A DNA stretch of 64,000 nucleotides, taken from contig CM028339.1 in NCBI GenBank assembly GCA_016647705.1, positions 22,917,803-22,981,802 on the forward strand, in the 5' to 3' direction. This stretch comes from Eucommia ulmoides. Taxonomy: Eukaryota; Streptophyta; Magnoliopsida; Garryales; Eucommiaceae. Shown here in pieces: positions 1 through 11,794 of the stretch. The notes under the pieces are model-generated. The model had not been told where the DNA came from. It saw only the letters and a program-made list of their open reading frames with translations, and did no database searches. A program made the position numbers and the translations under genes. Position 1 is the stretch's first letter; each line of letters opens with the position of its first letter.

Positions 1-330
1 GCGGACAACTAGATCGCCAACAGCCACCCCAAAATCCGATGGCAATGATCTTGTTTTGATTAGAGAGAGAGAGAGAGGAGGTTGTTTCACCAAGATCCGC
101 TCCACTGGTTGTCCTGGTGAATATGTTAAAAAAGATTGAAGGCTCCAATGGTAGTGGTTAGGCGACACTGGCTTGATGGTGATGGCCAAGGAACAGAGAG
201 AAAATAGACGAAAAAAGTTCTAAATAGAATATAAACGAGTTTTAGACCTGCGTATTGCACGAATTTTTAGATTTTTTCCTATATTATATTCTCAACATTG
301 AAACATGAAAATTTAGATGTCGTTTGTTTG

Positions 331-362
<32 letters not shown>

Positions 363-1787
363 TAGTAATAGCCAGGAGCAAGCACATAAATTTTAATAAG
401 TAATGAAATAATATAAATACCAAAAATAAATATACTATTAAAAATTACATAAATAATGATAAAAATGAAATTATATTTCTAAAAATTAACTTTTACTAAT
501 ATATATGAAATAATAATCAAAGAATAATAAATTAGGATTAATTTTATCAATTTTTGTAAGTCGACAAATTCTAATTTTTAATTAGTTTATATCGTATCTA
601 CTTTCTTTTAGGGTAAAGCACAATAGTTATTTTTTTTTTAAGTAATTTAAAACGTGTACCGGGTGCAAGTAATCGTTTTATATTTGTTCCTCAATTAAGG
701 AAAAAATATAACTTAAACAATTTTTTATTTTTTAAAATGATTGGAAAATTTAAGTTAAAATGTTTCCAAACTATTAGTATTCTTTATTGAATAAATGAAT
801 TTATCATGAAGTTTTTTCATTAAATATACTTATGCTAAAATTAGTAAGATTAATAAGAGTTCAAATAAGTTCTTTTAAGCTTTCTTACGCCTTCAAGGAT
901 TTAAGTTTTAGACACGCGTATGGCACAAAAAATTATAATAAATTCTTAATATTAAAGCATGAAACACATAGATATCATTTGATTATTTTAGTAGCAAAGT
1001 CTGGGAGTAGATGTAAATTTTTTTTAGCAAGTAACGATGTTTTATAAATGTTGAACATACTATAAAATAACAAACAAATAATTATAAATTAGGATTAATT
1101 TTATCAATTTTTGCATATCAACAAAATTCTAATTTAATTTATTTATACTGTATCTACTTTCTTTTTGGGTGCAAATATTTTTTGAATCACAATTATTTTT
1201 TAAAATAATTTAAAATGTGGACCGAAAAAATTAATCATATATTTATACATTAAATAGAAAAAAAAAATAATTAAAAAAAGAAGAAGACAAAATTGACAGG
1301 GGCAACTCATATTATTTGATATATAAAAAATAAAAATAACAAAATATATAAAAATTCACCAAAGAATTTGAAAGAATCATTTTCTAAATATATTAAAACT
1401 TCCTCATTTCTTAAAGTATTAGATATTGGATATTAGACATTAGAGTATATATTAAAGTGGGAATATCATCAATTAATATTAAAACTAGGAAAATTAAATT
1501 AAAGCACAACGGTGATTAAGTTGTAGTTTTTTTTTATACGGTAAAATATGTCCGAACCAACTTATGTGCATCTCAATTAATCACCTCATTGGACAATCTT
1601 AACGGCGTATTCTCTCATATCGGTTTGGTGCATTTAGAATTAATTCATAATTTAATTCTTAGAGTGTTTTCTACGAGAATTAAACTTGGGAGTATTGATG
1701 GCCAGTTTAAAATTTCATATTTTTCTAATGTAATTTCAACGGCTTGAAGTCCCCGCAAGATTTTTAAAATGAAAACACCGCCAAAAA
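1..1787. other. AT-rich intergenic DNA upstream of the PPR gene
   Basis: No coding region is supported here; open frames are short and of low complexity. A (GA)n tract lies near 63-77 and a T-homopolymer of about 30 near 332-361. Two segments (about 238-660 and 897-1230) are diverged direct repeats; the clearest shared block is the run reading aattaggattaattttatca near 531 and again near 1087. The 120 bp before the PPR start is AT-rich and may hold its promoter, but I see no convincing TATA box. Confidence 0.6.
531..1200. repeat. diverged direct duplication (two arms about 555 bp apart)
   Basis: The block at about 531-640 and the block at about 1087-1200 share a common order: aattaggattaattttatca, then an ATC/GTC-AACAAATTCTAA-like stretch, then a tatactgtatctactttctt-like stretch. 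The preceding parts (about 238-420 and 897-1040) also match loosely, including the gaaacatgaaa / gaaacacatag blocks. This is probably an old tandem duplication or two copies of a non-coding repeat. Confidence 0.55.
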
Positions 1788-3290
1788 ATGATAACAACAC
1801 CGCAAGATCCAACCTCTGTAATCGCTGCTATCAAACGGTGCACGTCCGTCCAGCACCTGAAAGCCGTGCAAGCTCATCTGCTCCGGTCCGGTCGACTCCA
1901 AGACACATGCGCCGGCGCACTGATCGAGTCCACCGCCGTCAAACTCCGCGGCCACTTGCCCTACGCCCATTCCATCTTCTCTTCTATCCACAACCCTAAC
2001 CTCTTCACCTGGAACACACTCATCAGAGGCTACTCTCTCAGCGATTCCCCCCTTAAATCCATATCGCTATACAAAGAAATGCTTCGCTCCGACGTTTCTC
2101 CGAACTCCTTCACGTTTGGATTCCTCCTCAAGGCATGCGGTAGATTGACGCGACTCGACGAAGCCGAAACGCTCCACCCGCAGATCCTGAGACGAGGTTT
2201 GGATTTCGAAACCGTGGTTCTCAACGGGCTGATGAAATCGTACGCGGATCACCATCGTGTTGACTCCGCACAAAACCTGTTCGATGAAATGCCCCGCCGA
2301 GACGTTGCCTCATGGAGTCTGATGATTTCTGGGTATTCAAAAAATGGACGTCCATTGGATGCATTAGATTTGTTCATGGAAATGCATGGGCAAAATGTGG
2401 GCACGGATGAGTTCACATTGGCTAGTGTTGTTGGGGTTTGTGCTCAATTGGGTGCCCTAGATTTGGGCAAATGGGTTCATGCCTACATAGAAAAAGAACA
2501 CATCAAGATTGATGTTGTTTTGTGTACAAATCTCATCGAAATGTACTCGAAATGTGGTAGTCTAGAGAACGCCCTTGGCGTATTCAACCGAATGCCTTAC
2601 AGAGATGTAATGGCGTGGTCCGCGATGATTGGAGGGTATGCCATACACGGGCATGGCAAAAAAGCCCTAAACTTGTTCTATGAAATGAAGAGAGCAAATG
2701 TGAGCCCTAACGACGTTACTTTCACTTGTGTGTTGACCGCTTGTAGCCACTCGGGCTTGATCGACGAGGGCTGTCGGTGCTTCGACAGTATGCAATTCGA
2801 GTACGGAATCAAGGCCCGAATCGAGCATTACGGTTGTATGGTCGACCTCTTTTGTCGGGCAGGGCTCATGGGGCGGGCTCACGACTTCATCGTGGCAATG
2901 CCGCTCCAGCCCAATGCAGTGCTCTGGCGAACTTTGCTAACCGCGTGCACGCGTCATGGGAAATTGGGAGAGCTCACGGGCTTGAAATTACTCAAGAGCG
3001 AGGCCCTTGGGGGAGAGGATTATGTGCTCGTGTCGAATGTCTACGCTTCGCTTGAAAAGTGGTCGAGCGTGAGCAGGGTTCGAGACCTGATGAAGGAGAA
3101 CAACGTGAGGAAAGAGAGAGGTTGGAGTTCTATAGAGGTGGATTTCGTCGTGCACCGGTTCGTGATGGGGGATGAATCGCATCCACGGACTGAAGAAATC
3201 TATTGGGTGATCGATGAAATGTGGCGAAAGTTGAAACAAGATGGGATTGTAGAGATTACTACTGATGTGTTGTTGCATGATATAGACTAA
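1788..3290 (+). CDS. PLS-class pentatricopeptide repeat protein ending in E/E+ motifs, no DYW domain
   Basis: An intronless 500-residue ORF. It carries alternating PPR motifs: the NLFTWNTLIRGY motif near residues 71-82, DVASWSLMISGY near 172-183, DVVLCTNLIEMYSKCG near 242-257, DVMAWSAMIGGY near 273-284 and NDVTFTCVLTACSHSG near 308-323. The E motif follows (AVLWRTLLTACTRHG, 377-391), then an E+ segment (GWSSIEV...GDESHP, 445-466). The protein stops at VLLHDID, exactly where a DYW deaminase domain would normally start. In the family, such proteins bind organellar RNA sequence-specifically and often direct C-to-U editing, borrowing a DYW domain in trans. Organelle targeting is expected from the family; the N-terminus shows no strong transit-peptide bias. 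The ATG at 1788 is the first Met of this frame and allows a full first motif. The transcript would run alone; the nearest gene is over 50 kb away. Confidence 0.9.
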   Translation: MITTPQDPTSVIAAIKRCTSVQHLKAVQAHLLRSGRLQDTCAGALIESTAVKLRGHLPYAHSIFSSIHNPNLFTWNTLIRGYSLSDSPLKSISLYKEMLRSDVSPNSFTFGFLLKACGRLTRLDEAETLHPQILRRGLDFETVVLNGLMKSYADHHRVDSAQNLFDEMPRRDVASWSLMISGYSKNGRPLDALDLFMEMHGQNVGTDEFTLASVVGVCAQLGALDLGKWVHAYIEKEHIKIDVVLCTNLIEMYSKCGSLENALGVFNRMPYRDVMAWSAMIGGYAIHGHGKKALNLFYEMKRANVSPNDVTFTCVLTACSHSGLIDEGCRCFDSMQFEYGIKARIEHYGCMVDLFCRAGLMGRAHDFIVAMPLQPNAVLWRTLLTACTRHGKLGELTGLKLLKSEALGGEDYVLVSNVYASLEKWSSVSRVRDLMKENNVRKERGWSSIEVDFVVHRFVMGDESHPRTEEIYWVIDEMWRKLKQDGIVEITTDVLLHDID

Positions 3291-4021
3291 GACTAAGCGT
3301 TTTAGATTTGAACAGGATCGGGGAGGATCCAAATCTGACTCATTTATTAATTAAATTATTAGATCGTACCTTTTGATTCATACCTTGACAACCCATGTAT
3401 AGAGGAGGATGAGAAAGAGCACAGATTGGCTCGATTAACCTAATGTTTCTTTATTCAAATAATTGTATTAGTGAACTACGAAACCTAAATTTAATTTCAT
3501 AGATTGTTCACAAAAAATCACAAAAAATTCATACTATTTGAATGCTATATGTTTGATTTAGGTTGTCTAAATTATTTTATTTTTATTTGAGTATGATCTA
3601 ATCAAATTTATATTGGGAAAATTATTGTTTAAGCCCAAAAAAGTTATTGTTCACCGTTTAAACCCACCTATTTTTTCTTGCACTGAAAACTCTCATGTCC
3701 GGCGATTACTTACTCCGATTAGTCCCTTTTTAAAAAACGGTCAGCGACGAGATTACCTAAATGCCCCTCTCGTTATTCGCGCAAAGGACGACTACCTTAT
3801 TCATCGTGAGGGAGGGTGTTCTGTGCTATTCAGTTGTCGGCGAGTGTGTGTGTGTTGTTTGTGGGTGTTGCAGTTCCGGTGGTCTGTGGTTGTCCATTCG
3901 GTGGTGCTCCGGTGTGTGTCGTCAACGATTTCATGTGGGTATGTGTGGGAGTCGTCCGGCGGTGAGTGTTTTGTGTGTGTCGGTTCGCTGTCGTAGGTGT
4001 AGGGGCGTGATCGAAGCTGGC

Positions 4022-4072
<51 letters not shown>

Positions 4073-4486
4073 GCCAGCTAAAAATTTAGGCAGAAATAGA
4101 ACCTGCAAAGCGCGTCACCGCGGCGGTCAGGTGACGGCCGCGGTGGTGAAGATCTAGTGAGCTGATAAGAGAATTGGGGCATTCGCCGCGGCGGTGAAGT
4201 GACGGCTGCAGTGGTGAGTCCAAGCGAAGAAAACAAGAGGGAAAAATCAGATTAAAAATCAAAATCCAAAATTCAACTTCTCAGCCTGCGAGCGATTTAG
4301 GAGCATGTAAAATTTTAATCAGATCGTATTTTCATGAAATTAAATTGTTAATATTAAAAATTTCACAATTGTAATAGTACTTCTCGTAATCGTAATAGTA
4401 TTTTACTAATCGCTAATCTAAATAAAGTGGTACAGTAAATATTAACGTAGCAAAATAGACGAAATAATAATTTTTCACAATAAAAG
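3291..4486. other. 3' flank of the PPR gene and a Gypsy-LTR-like fragment
   Basis: 3291-3600 is AT-rich and probably includes the PPR 3' UTR. From about 3620 to 4486 the order is GT-rich tract (3840-3990), (GA)n tract (4024-4072), then GC-rich CCGCGGCGG motifs (4118-4210). This is the same order seen at about 4960-5680 in the neighbouring LTR copy, so I read it as a further fragment of the same LTR family. No protein is supported. Confidence 0.45.
4024..4072. repeat. (GA)n microsatellite
   Basis: A nearly pure GA dinucleotide run of about 24 units. Similar shorter GA runs occur at about 4724-4746 and 4832-4852, each next to a TA dinucleotide run. Confidence 0.95.
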
Positions 4487-4706
4487 TGTAAGATCCCGAA
4501 TTTTGATCTACATATAATTTAAAGACGCGTTTTAAATATTTCAAAAATACCGGGGTGGATTTCGATATTTATTATGTGAATTAAAACTTTAGGGGGTTGA
4601 ATTGTAATTCTTATAAACATTAAAATTTAGTTTGGGTTTAATTTCTATCCCAACTAAAATGAGGGGAGATTTGTGTAAAATTTTTATATTATTATCTTAT
4701 ATTCTT

Positions 4707-4748
<42 letters not shown>

Positions 4749-7241
4749 GTTAAGGAAAAGGATCGAACGGTGAAAGAGGTGGCCATATGGCCAGCTTCTA
4801 GAACTATCATATACACTTATATATATATATAAAGAGAGAGAGAGAGAGAGAGAAATCATCGGAGCAAAATTCATGAAAAGAGAGAGAGGAAGACGGGGAA
4901 GAGAAGAGGAAGAAAAAGAGAGGTATGGCGTCATTGTTGTCGGTGTGGGATCAGTCTGGTCGTGTGAGCTGTTCGTTGCCGTCTCTAGTAAGTGTGTGTG
5001 TGAGAGGTTTGTGTGTGTTGCTGTTCCGTACGTGTTGTGTGTGCCGTGTGTGTATATGTGTTTCGGCGGCAAAGTGAGTGTCGTTGGCGATGTGGGTTCG
5101 TCGTCATGGTTCGCCGGTAGTGAGTTTGTGTGATTTGCGTCGGGTGTTTGTGTGTTCTTTTGTCTATTTCGACAAGTGGCTGTGTGTTTTGTGTGTGCTC
5201 CGTTTTTCAGTTTAGTTGTGTATGTGTGTGTGTGTTGTCGGTTCGGTGGTGTGTGGGTATCGTCAATGGTGGTGACGGTGGAGTGAGTGTTCCGACGGTG
5301 TGCGTGCGTGTTGATTTGGCCGTCGTTTGGTAAGTGTGCGTGTGTCTGTGTTTGTGTGTGTCCGACAGCGTGTGTGTGTGTGTCGTTTGTGGGTGAGGTT
5401 GCCGACTGGTAAGTTAGAGAGAGAGAGAGCAGTGTGTGTGTGTTGTGTGTGACTGTATGTATTGTGTTTGTTGCGGTGAGGGTGGTTTGAATCGTTGAAG
5501 AGAGTCGGCCAGTGAAGGTGGGAAGAAGTGAGTTTGGTGGTCGGCAGCTGGTTCTTAAACCGAAGTAAAAGCAAAAACGAGAAAGAAAAAAAAAACAGAA
5601 AGAAAAAAAAAAAAAAAAAAAAAAAGAAAAAAATCTCAGGCGTTCGCCGCGGCGGAAATTCCTTCGCCGCGGCGGTAAAACTTCTGGGAGCAGTGTCTGA
5701 TCGATTCGTCGCTGCGGTGGGGACGACAGCTGAACAGAAACAGTTACTTAGGTGGGAAAAAAAAAGAAGCGTGGGAAAGAAAGGAGAAAAAGAAAAGAAA
5801 AGGGAAGAAGAAAGGAAAATGGAGAAATTTCACAAACCACCCCACGAAAAATATAAATCCAATCTCGCGGTCGGTGAAAAATTCGAGGAAGGTTCGCAGG
5901 CACTGGAGTCGGATAGGGGATAGTCGGTTAAAGTTTATGAAAGCGGATATCGAGGTGAGTGTACTGTCTTCTTGCCAAACTATTTTTATATATACATATG
6001 ATGAAATCTGTGTTTACTTCCACTGTATGATTTCAAAATGATAATGGATCAAGCAGGTTTTTAGAGTGAGTTGGTGAAACGAATTTTTGGAGAATTGTAT
6101 TGATTTCTGAAAAGAATGATATTTAATAATTTTCGTTAGATTTTGGGTGAGTTGGCAGAAATGGATTTTCATTAAAATATGGTGGTTTTAAAAGAAAGTT
6201 GAAAAATGAGTTTTGTTGAATTTGGTGATTTTAAAAGATGATAGAAAATATTTGGTTTTCATAAAAATAGAGAGGGGGAAAATAGTTCTGTTAAAATTAG
6301 ACGATTTTCAATCAAAAGTGAAAAATATGATTTTTGGATTTAAAAGTTGGTTTTGCGAAAAAGAGGTGGACGTTGGTGATTTTGACAGTATTGATGAGGT
6401 GGTGATTTATATTATGGTCAATCCGGAGGGTGGTTCGGCAGATGGATATTTATTTGTGATTTGGTGATGATATTATTGAGTTGACTATACCATAGTTTAT
6501 GATGTCATGTCCGGATGGTGGTCCGGCAGGTGGTGATTCATATTATGGTCTGTCCGGAGGGTGGTCCGGCAGATGGATATTTATTATGGTGATTGATATT
6601 ATGTGGTGATTTATATTATTGGCCTCTGGAGACGTCCGGTAGGCGGTGATCTACGCAGTTAGGTCCGCTAGGAAGGTATATTCTACGGATGGTTACGGTA
6701 CCGTTGCAACTCTCGATCGTGAGGTTAAAACGATCACTATGGCTTAGCCGGTGGGTATGGGGTTGAGATGTGGTGCTTTACTTATATTTGGTGATTTATT
6801 ATTTATTATGGTGATTGGTATGATTTTTATACTAGATGGATTTGAATGGAATTTATCTATATCGCTTTATTTTAACTGCTTATATACTAGAGATATTACG
6901 AGTTATGTGGTGTTTATATACTTATACTTGATCCATTTAGATGTTGTACAATGAATTACTATTATTATAAAATGTGTTTACTAAGAAGATAGTACACTCG
7001 CAGGTGAATTATTTAGGAGACGGTCCCCTACTGGCATTAGGTGGAGTCATTTGGGAGTTTTGAGTTGAGCTATCAGAGGTGAACCATATAGAAAGAGAGA
7101 GATTATGCATATCCTTTATAATGAATTGTATAGTAATGTATGCATTTTGTAATGTATTAGAAGTAAAAAAATAAAAAAATGAAATAGGTGATGTCATGTT
7201 GTCGTCACGCTGGCCCTGGGATGATGAGTGTTCTTGTGACA
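4487..7241 (+). mobile_element. long Gypsy-type LTR copy (probable solo LTR)
   Basis: The segment begins TGTAAGATCCCGAATTTTG, typical of the long LTRs of plant Ty3/gypsy elements, and ends ...TTGTGACA. The flanks aaaag (4482-4486) and aaaat (7242-7246) match at 4 of 5 positions, a weak target-site duplication in A-rich sequence. Inside are a GT-rich tract, CCGCGGCGG-type motifs (5641-5680), a poly-A/purine tract, and a short array built on gtccgga...tccggcagatgg (about 6410-6660). No gag or pol adjoins it, so solo LTR or fragment is the best reading. Confidence 0.55.
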
Positions 7242-7689
7242 AAAATTTGGGGAATGGGGAATTATGAAATTTAGGGCTTGCATTGCATGTTAGGTTATTT
7301 TAAATAAAATATTAATTTAGGTCTTATCGCTTTTAGGTTCACAGGCACCGGCATCCCGGTAGGGTTTGGACGGTGATAGTTTTGCAATGCGAAAATCGAA
7401 ATGAATGTATTGTCTTCTATATAAATTTACAAATTTTATTTTCATATAAATTGTGGAAAATGTGTTTATTTAAAAAATGGATAATTTTGCGATGTATTTG
7501 GATCGAGTTGGTTTTAAAAGGTAAAAAATAATTTCTTTTACCAAGTCTGTTTTAAATGTGGGAAATGATTTTTGGATCGAGTAGATTTTAAAGGCGAAAA
7601 GTGATTTTTAGCAGTAGATTTTTAAAAATGGGGAAAGTAATTTTTTTTTTTTAAAAAAAAAAAGGAAAGTGATTTTTGTCCGACTATGC

Positions 7690-8045
7690 CATAGTTTTGA
7701 TCCCATCAGGAGGGCATGTCCTGCGGGATGGTTTTGACCTGTTAGGAGGATTAGTCTTACAGGTGGTTGATTATTATGACATGTCAGGAGAGTATGTCTT
7801 GCAGGTGCTTAATGGTTTTAACCTGTTAGGAGGATTAGTCCTATAGGTGGTTGATTATTATGACTTGTCAGGAGGGCATGTCCTGTAGGTGGTTGATGAT
7901 ATTATGACCTGTTAGGAGGATTAGTCCTACAAGTGGTTGACTATTATGACCTGTCAGGAAGGTAGTCTTGCAGGTGGTTGATTATTATGACCTGTCCGGA
8001 GGATTAGTCCGGCAGATGGTTTGATTGACCCGTAAAGAGTACAAA
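7690..8045 (+). repeat. about 42-bp hairpin-forming tandem array in the LTR
   Basis: About eight units of the form cctgtcaggagg...gtcctgcaggtgg followed by a ttgattattatga spacer. Each unit contains a short inverted repeat (CTGTCAGGA against TCCTGCAG). A related but diverged array with TCCGGA/TCCGGCAG arms lies at about 6410-6660 in the upstream LTR copy. Confidence 0.75.
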
Positions 8046-8744
8046 TCCTGCGGGTGATACCCCTACCATTGGAGATAATAAATGACCCTAACACTGATAG
8101 TCACTTTAGATGACACAGTTGTACAAATTACGGTACCTTCGTAACTCCCAATCGTGGGGTAAAAACGATCATATAGCTAGTAGAGATGAGGTGTAGTGTA
8201 TTTCATTATACGTTGAAAATATTTAGTCTGGTTGATTTAAAATATTTGGATTGGTGGATTTAAAAGATTTCAATTGGTAGATTTAAAATGGTTGGGTGTG
8301 ATTTATTTAAAATTTTTGGAGGGGTTGACTTAAAATATTTGGGCTGGGGGTTAATTATATCTCTTCATTTCATTAGTGGTAGTGGAATTGGATTTTCAAC
8401 ATAATATGCGGTTATATTATTATATTTTGAAATGTGGTGTTTAACACTTCTGCTTATTTTAAATATATTTGCTTATTACATTGATGACAGTGAGACTGGA
8501 TTTTCAACCTAGTATGTAATTATAAAATTTTATATTTCGAAAGTTTGTATTTAACAATTGTACTTGATCCATTAAATGTTTTTATTATGAAGACAGTACA
8601 CCAATAAAAAAATATTTGGTTTCAGGTACCGCGGCTAGGAGTTGGTCCACTACTGACACTAGTAGAGTCCGAAGGTAGTATCTTTTGAGGAGTAGGCCGG
8701 TCAGAGGTGAACCGTGGATGGGAAAAAAAATATTAATAGCGGTG

Positions 8745-8975
8745 CGCGTGCATTTCGAATATGTATATACATGTATGTATGTATTTGGTTGATGGGTCAG
8801 GTAGCGTCATGTCGACGTCACGCCCGGCCTCGGTTGACAGGTGCCTGGGGTGGGAGCAGTATGCGTGCATTTCGAATATGTATATACATGTATGTATGTA
8901 TTTGGTTGATGGGTCAGGTAGCGTCATGTCAAAATCAGGCCCGGCCTCGGTGGACGGGTGCCTAAGGTGGGATGT
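8745..8975 (+). repeat. 117-bp tandem duplication
   Basis: Two nearly identical units, each starting near gtgcatttcgaatatgtata (about 8747 and 8864) and running through ttggttgatgggtcaggtag to ccggcctcggt. It keeps a reading frame open by chance, but nothing suggests a real protein. Confidence 0.85.
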
Positions 8976-9059
8976 GACATATATTCCACACGAACATAAC
9001 ATAACTAATGTTTCATGTGAATGATATTCACAGAAATGACGTCATCCATTGTATTAATG

Positions 9060-11620
9060 TGCAAATATGAGAACGTGACAGTAGTTTTGAGGATGAAGAG
9101 TGACAACAATTTGGTTAAGTTGACTGAGAATATAATAAAAAAAATGGTCAGATCTACGCAATGCCAAATTTGAGTTGTCATACTCGCTCCCGGAACATCC
9201 AAAGTGCATGCTTAATGATCAGAATGATTATGACGAAATATTTTTGTTGGCTGCCCACATGAAGATTGATTTTTTAGACGTGTGTATACAAAAAATTATG
9301 AGTGATTCAAGTGGATCTAAGGGTGCTTCTTCATGTGCAATCATACTCGCAAACAATTGTGTCAGTGGTGACAACGACGGGGAAATATATTATAAAGACA
9401 ACTATGGTAGTATGTTACAGTTAAGCAATGACAAATTGCTACTTTTCGCAAGATAGGCTGATAGTATTCAAGATAAAGGGCAGTAATTCGAAGGGGGGGG
9501 AGGGGGGGGACAAGTGAATTTCATATAGTTTTGAAGAAATTTGTTGTAGAAATTGGGTTTAATTTTCCTTATCTCAAGAATGACAAAACACGCGTGATGG
9601 TTGCATACTCGCTACGAGAGGACAGAAAATGCATGTGGTTAGTGCATAGGTGGGTAAGGAGTGAAAACGGTATCTTTTATATTCGAAATATTGTAAAAAA
9701 ACAAACATGCGAAGATGCATTTCTCACAAACAAGAACAAACGATTGACTTTGGAAGTTATTTCGTCATGTTTGGCTGATGAGGTGCACGCCAACCCCAAA
9801 ACTCGCCCGGTTGATAATGTTGACACTTTTAGGAAACAATACAGCCTAAAAATAATATAACAAAATGCATGGAAAGGGGTAGAAAAGGCCAAGAATAATG
9901 TCTTTTGCGATTACTTGCCATCTTACGACCAATTAAAATGGTTCGTTTGTAAATGTAAGGACACAAACCCAGGCAGTCACGTTGCATTAGAATACAATAT
10001 AGACATAGGACATTTCAAGAGAATATTCATTGTTTTTCAAGCGTGCATACACGGGTTTAGGTTCTGTTGGCCCATGGTGTTTCTTAACGGCACTTTCCTA
10101 ACTGATCGGTACAAAGGGAATTTATTAACGGCAACAACGAAAGATGGGAATCAAGGTACAATTGTAATTTCTGTTTGTTGAATGTAACAATGTTATTTTC
10201 AACATGAAATTGTGAGAACACTTGATGTTACATTCAACATCCACAGGTGTTGAATATAACATCATATGGTTTTTACTCATGCATACAGAAAACAAGAGAA
10301 CATTTGATGTTATATTTAACATCCACAAGTGTTGAATGTAACATCATATGAATTTTACTCGTACATACATAAAACGAGACAACAATTGATATTATATTCA
10401 ACATCCATAGGTGTTGAATATAACATCATATGGACTAACAATTTATGTTTATTAATAGATTAACATCATATGTAACATAGTAATTTTTGTTTGTTACATG
10501 TGACAATGTGACTTTCAACATGAAATGAAACATATCATAATTTTTTTCCTGATCATGCAGGGATGTTTCCAATTACATTCTCTATCGTTGATGCGGAGAA
10601 CAATGATAGCTGGTTTTGGTTTTTATCGGAATTCAGAAAGATTGTTGAGCCAAAGCTCTTCATAACATACATCTCTGACTGGCATAATGGAATTTTGGAA
10701 GGGGTATGGGATGTGTTTCCACACTGTCACCATGCATACTGTTTGCATCATTTGAAGATGAATTTAAGAGTTACGATGACTAGTACAAGCACAACATTTA
10801 AAGATGCGATAGTTTAGAAATTGAATGGATTGGCATACACGCACTCACCATAAATGTATACGATGTTATATGATCAAATGATGTACAAAGGAGATACAAA
10901 GGTGCAGAGATTGATTCAAGAATTATCAGCGCTAAAATTTAGTAATGCGTTTTTTAGAGGCAAACGATACGGCGAGATGACATCTAACTTGGAAGAGTGC
11001 TTCAATTTATGGATAAGTGAATATCGCCATCTACTCGCAATTTTGTTGATTGACGAGATAAGAATACGATGGATGGACTTAATGGCGAAAATTAGAGATG
11101 AAGCGAACAAACTACAATTCGAGATCACCCCAAATTGGGAGAGCCGGATGTGTTAATTGATGAACGAAGGACAAACATAGAATATCAGTTCATTAGGAAA
11201 CGGGGTATTCGAGGTCCATTCCGTCCCTTCCGTTCTAGTCGATACTGAGTAACGCACATGCTTATGCCGACAATGGAAGATAAATGATTCCCATGCATGC
11301 ATGGGTTTGCAGCTATACATAAGAGTGGATTACCTACATTCAAGTACATAGAAGACTATTTTCGGAGTTGTTTTTACCGTGAGACACACTCGAGAGGTAT
11401 ACATGCAATTCCAACAATGGAACGACCGATTTGGGCTGAGAGCAAAGAAGTGATATTGTCTCCGTTATCAAATAAACAACCAAGACAACCCAAGAACATA
11501 AGAATCCCATCCGAGGGAGAGGTAAAAGAAAGATCGTATGGTAGATGTGGGAAAATGGGAAGACACAATAGAAAATCATGTAAAGCACCTCTAAAAGAAG
11601 GATCATCTGGTGGATGTTGA
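9060..11620 (+). pseudogene. MuDR/MULE transposase pseudogene
   Basis: Remnants in order: a degraded N-terminal part (about 9060-9456); the MuDR plug domain (about 9525-9858; FNFPYLKNDKTRVMVAYSLR, ISSCLADEVHANPKTRP); the DDE core (9915-10155 and 10561-10815; LNGTFLTDRYKGNLL, then YISDWHNGIL); a helical part (10854-11150, SNLEECFNLWISEYRHL); a SWIM-like PCMHGFAAIHKSG (about 11288-11330); and a zinc knuckle (about 11535-11575). An intron at 10156-10560 (gt...ag) splits the core and splices KDGNQG to MFPITFSIVDAEN in frame. Stops and frameshifts separate most parts. The first catalytic Asp is Asn (LNGTFL for the usual DGTFL) and the knuckle has lost its first Cys (YGRCGK), so it is inactive. The element would transpose by cut-and-paste with 9-11 bp target duplications if intact. 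Confidence 0.85.
10156..10560 (+). repeat. transposase intron with three palindromic repeat units
   Basis: The intron has gt at 10156 and ag at 10559-10560. It carries three units of about 85 bp. Each has an inverted repeat (GATGTTACATTCAACATCC against GGTGTTGAATRTAACATC) and a spacer like atggtttttactcatgcata. These units match those at 13318-13690 in the opposing gene. Confidence 0.85.
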
Positions 11621-11794
11621 TTTTTTTTTTCTATTTTTTTTCAAATAATAATGTTCTATTCCTTATAAAAAAAATAAAATTAAAAACAATAAAAAAAAAA
11701 AAAAAAAAAACTTATTTTTGTTCAGATTTTGATTGGTACTCGTCTTATGTTCAACACATGAACTCTGTATAAGAAATAAATAGTAGTGATTCAT

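Larger units (their letters stand above)
7246..8979 (+). mobile_element. second, 5'-truncated copy of the same Gypsy LTR family
   Basis: This segment parallels the 3' part of the preceding copy. It has the ggttcacaggcaccgg block (7334; compare 5890), a hairpin array, the ggtacc...cgatcgtgaggtaaaacgatca block (about 8130-8180; compare 6695-6745), the tcagaggtgaacc block (8702; compare 7073) and a terminal GTGACA (ends 8979; compare 7241). The 5' part equivalent to 4487-5880 is missing. The array at 7690-8040 differs in sequence and copy number, so the two copies are not a recent duplication. Confidence 0.55.

Noticed and set aside
1764-3332. Other open frames overlapping the PPR gene
   Set aside because: They are shadows in other frames of a clearly conserved 500-residue PPR frame.
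8714-8965. Open frame with a repeated RICIYMYVCIWLMGQVASC-like peptide
   Set aside because: The repeat comes from the 117-bp DNA duplication in a Gypsy LTR; both strands stay open, there is no gene context, and 117 is a multiple of three by chance.
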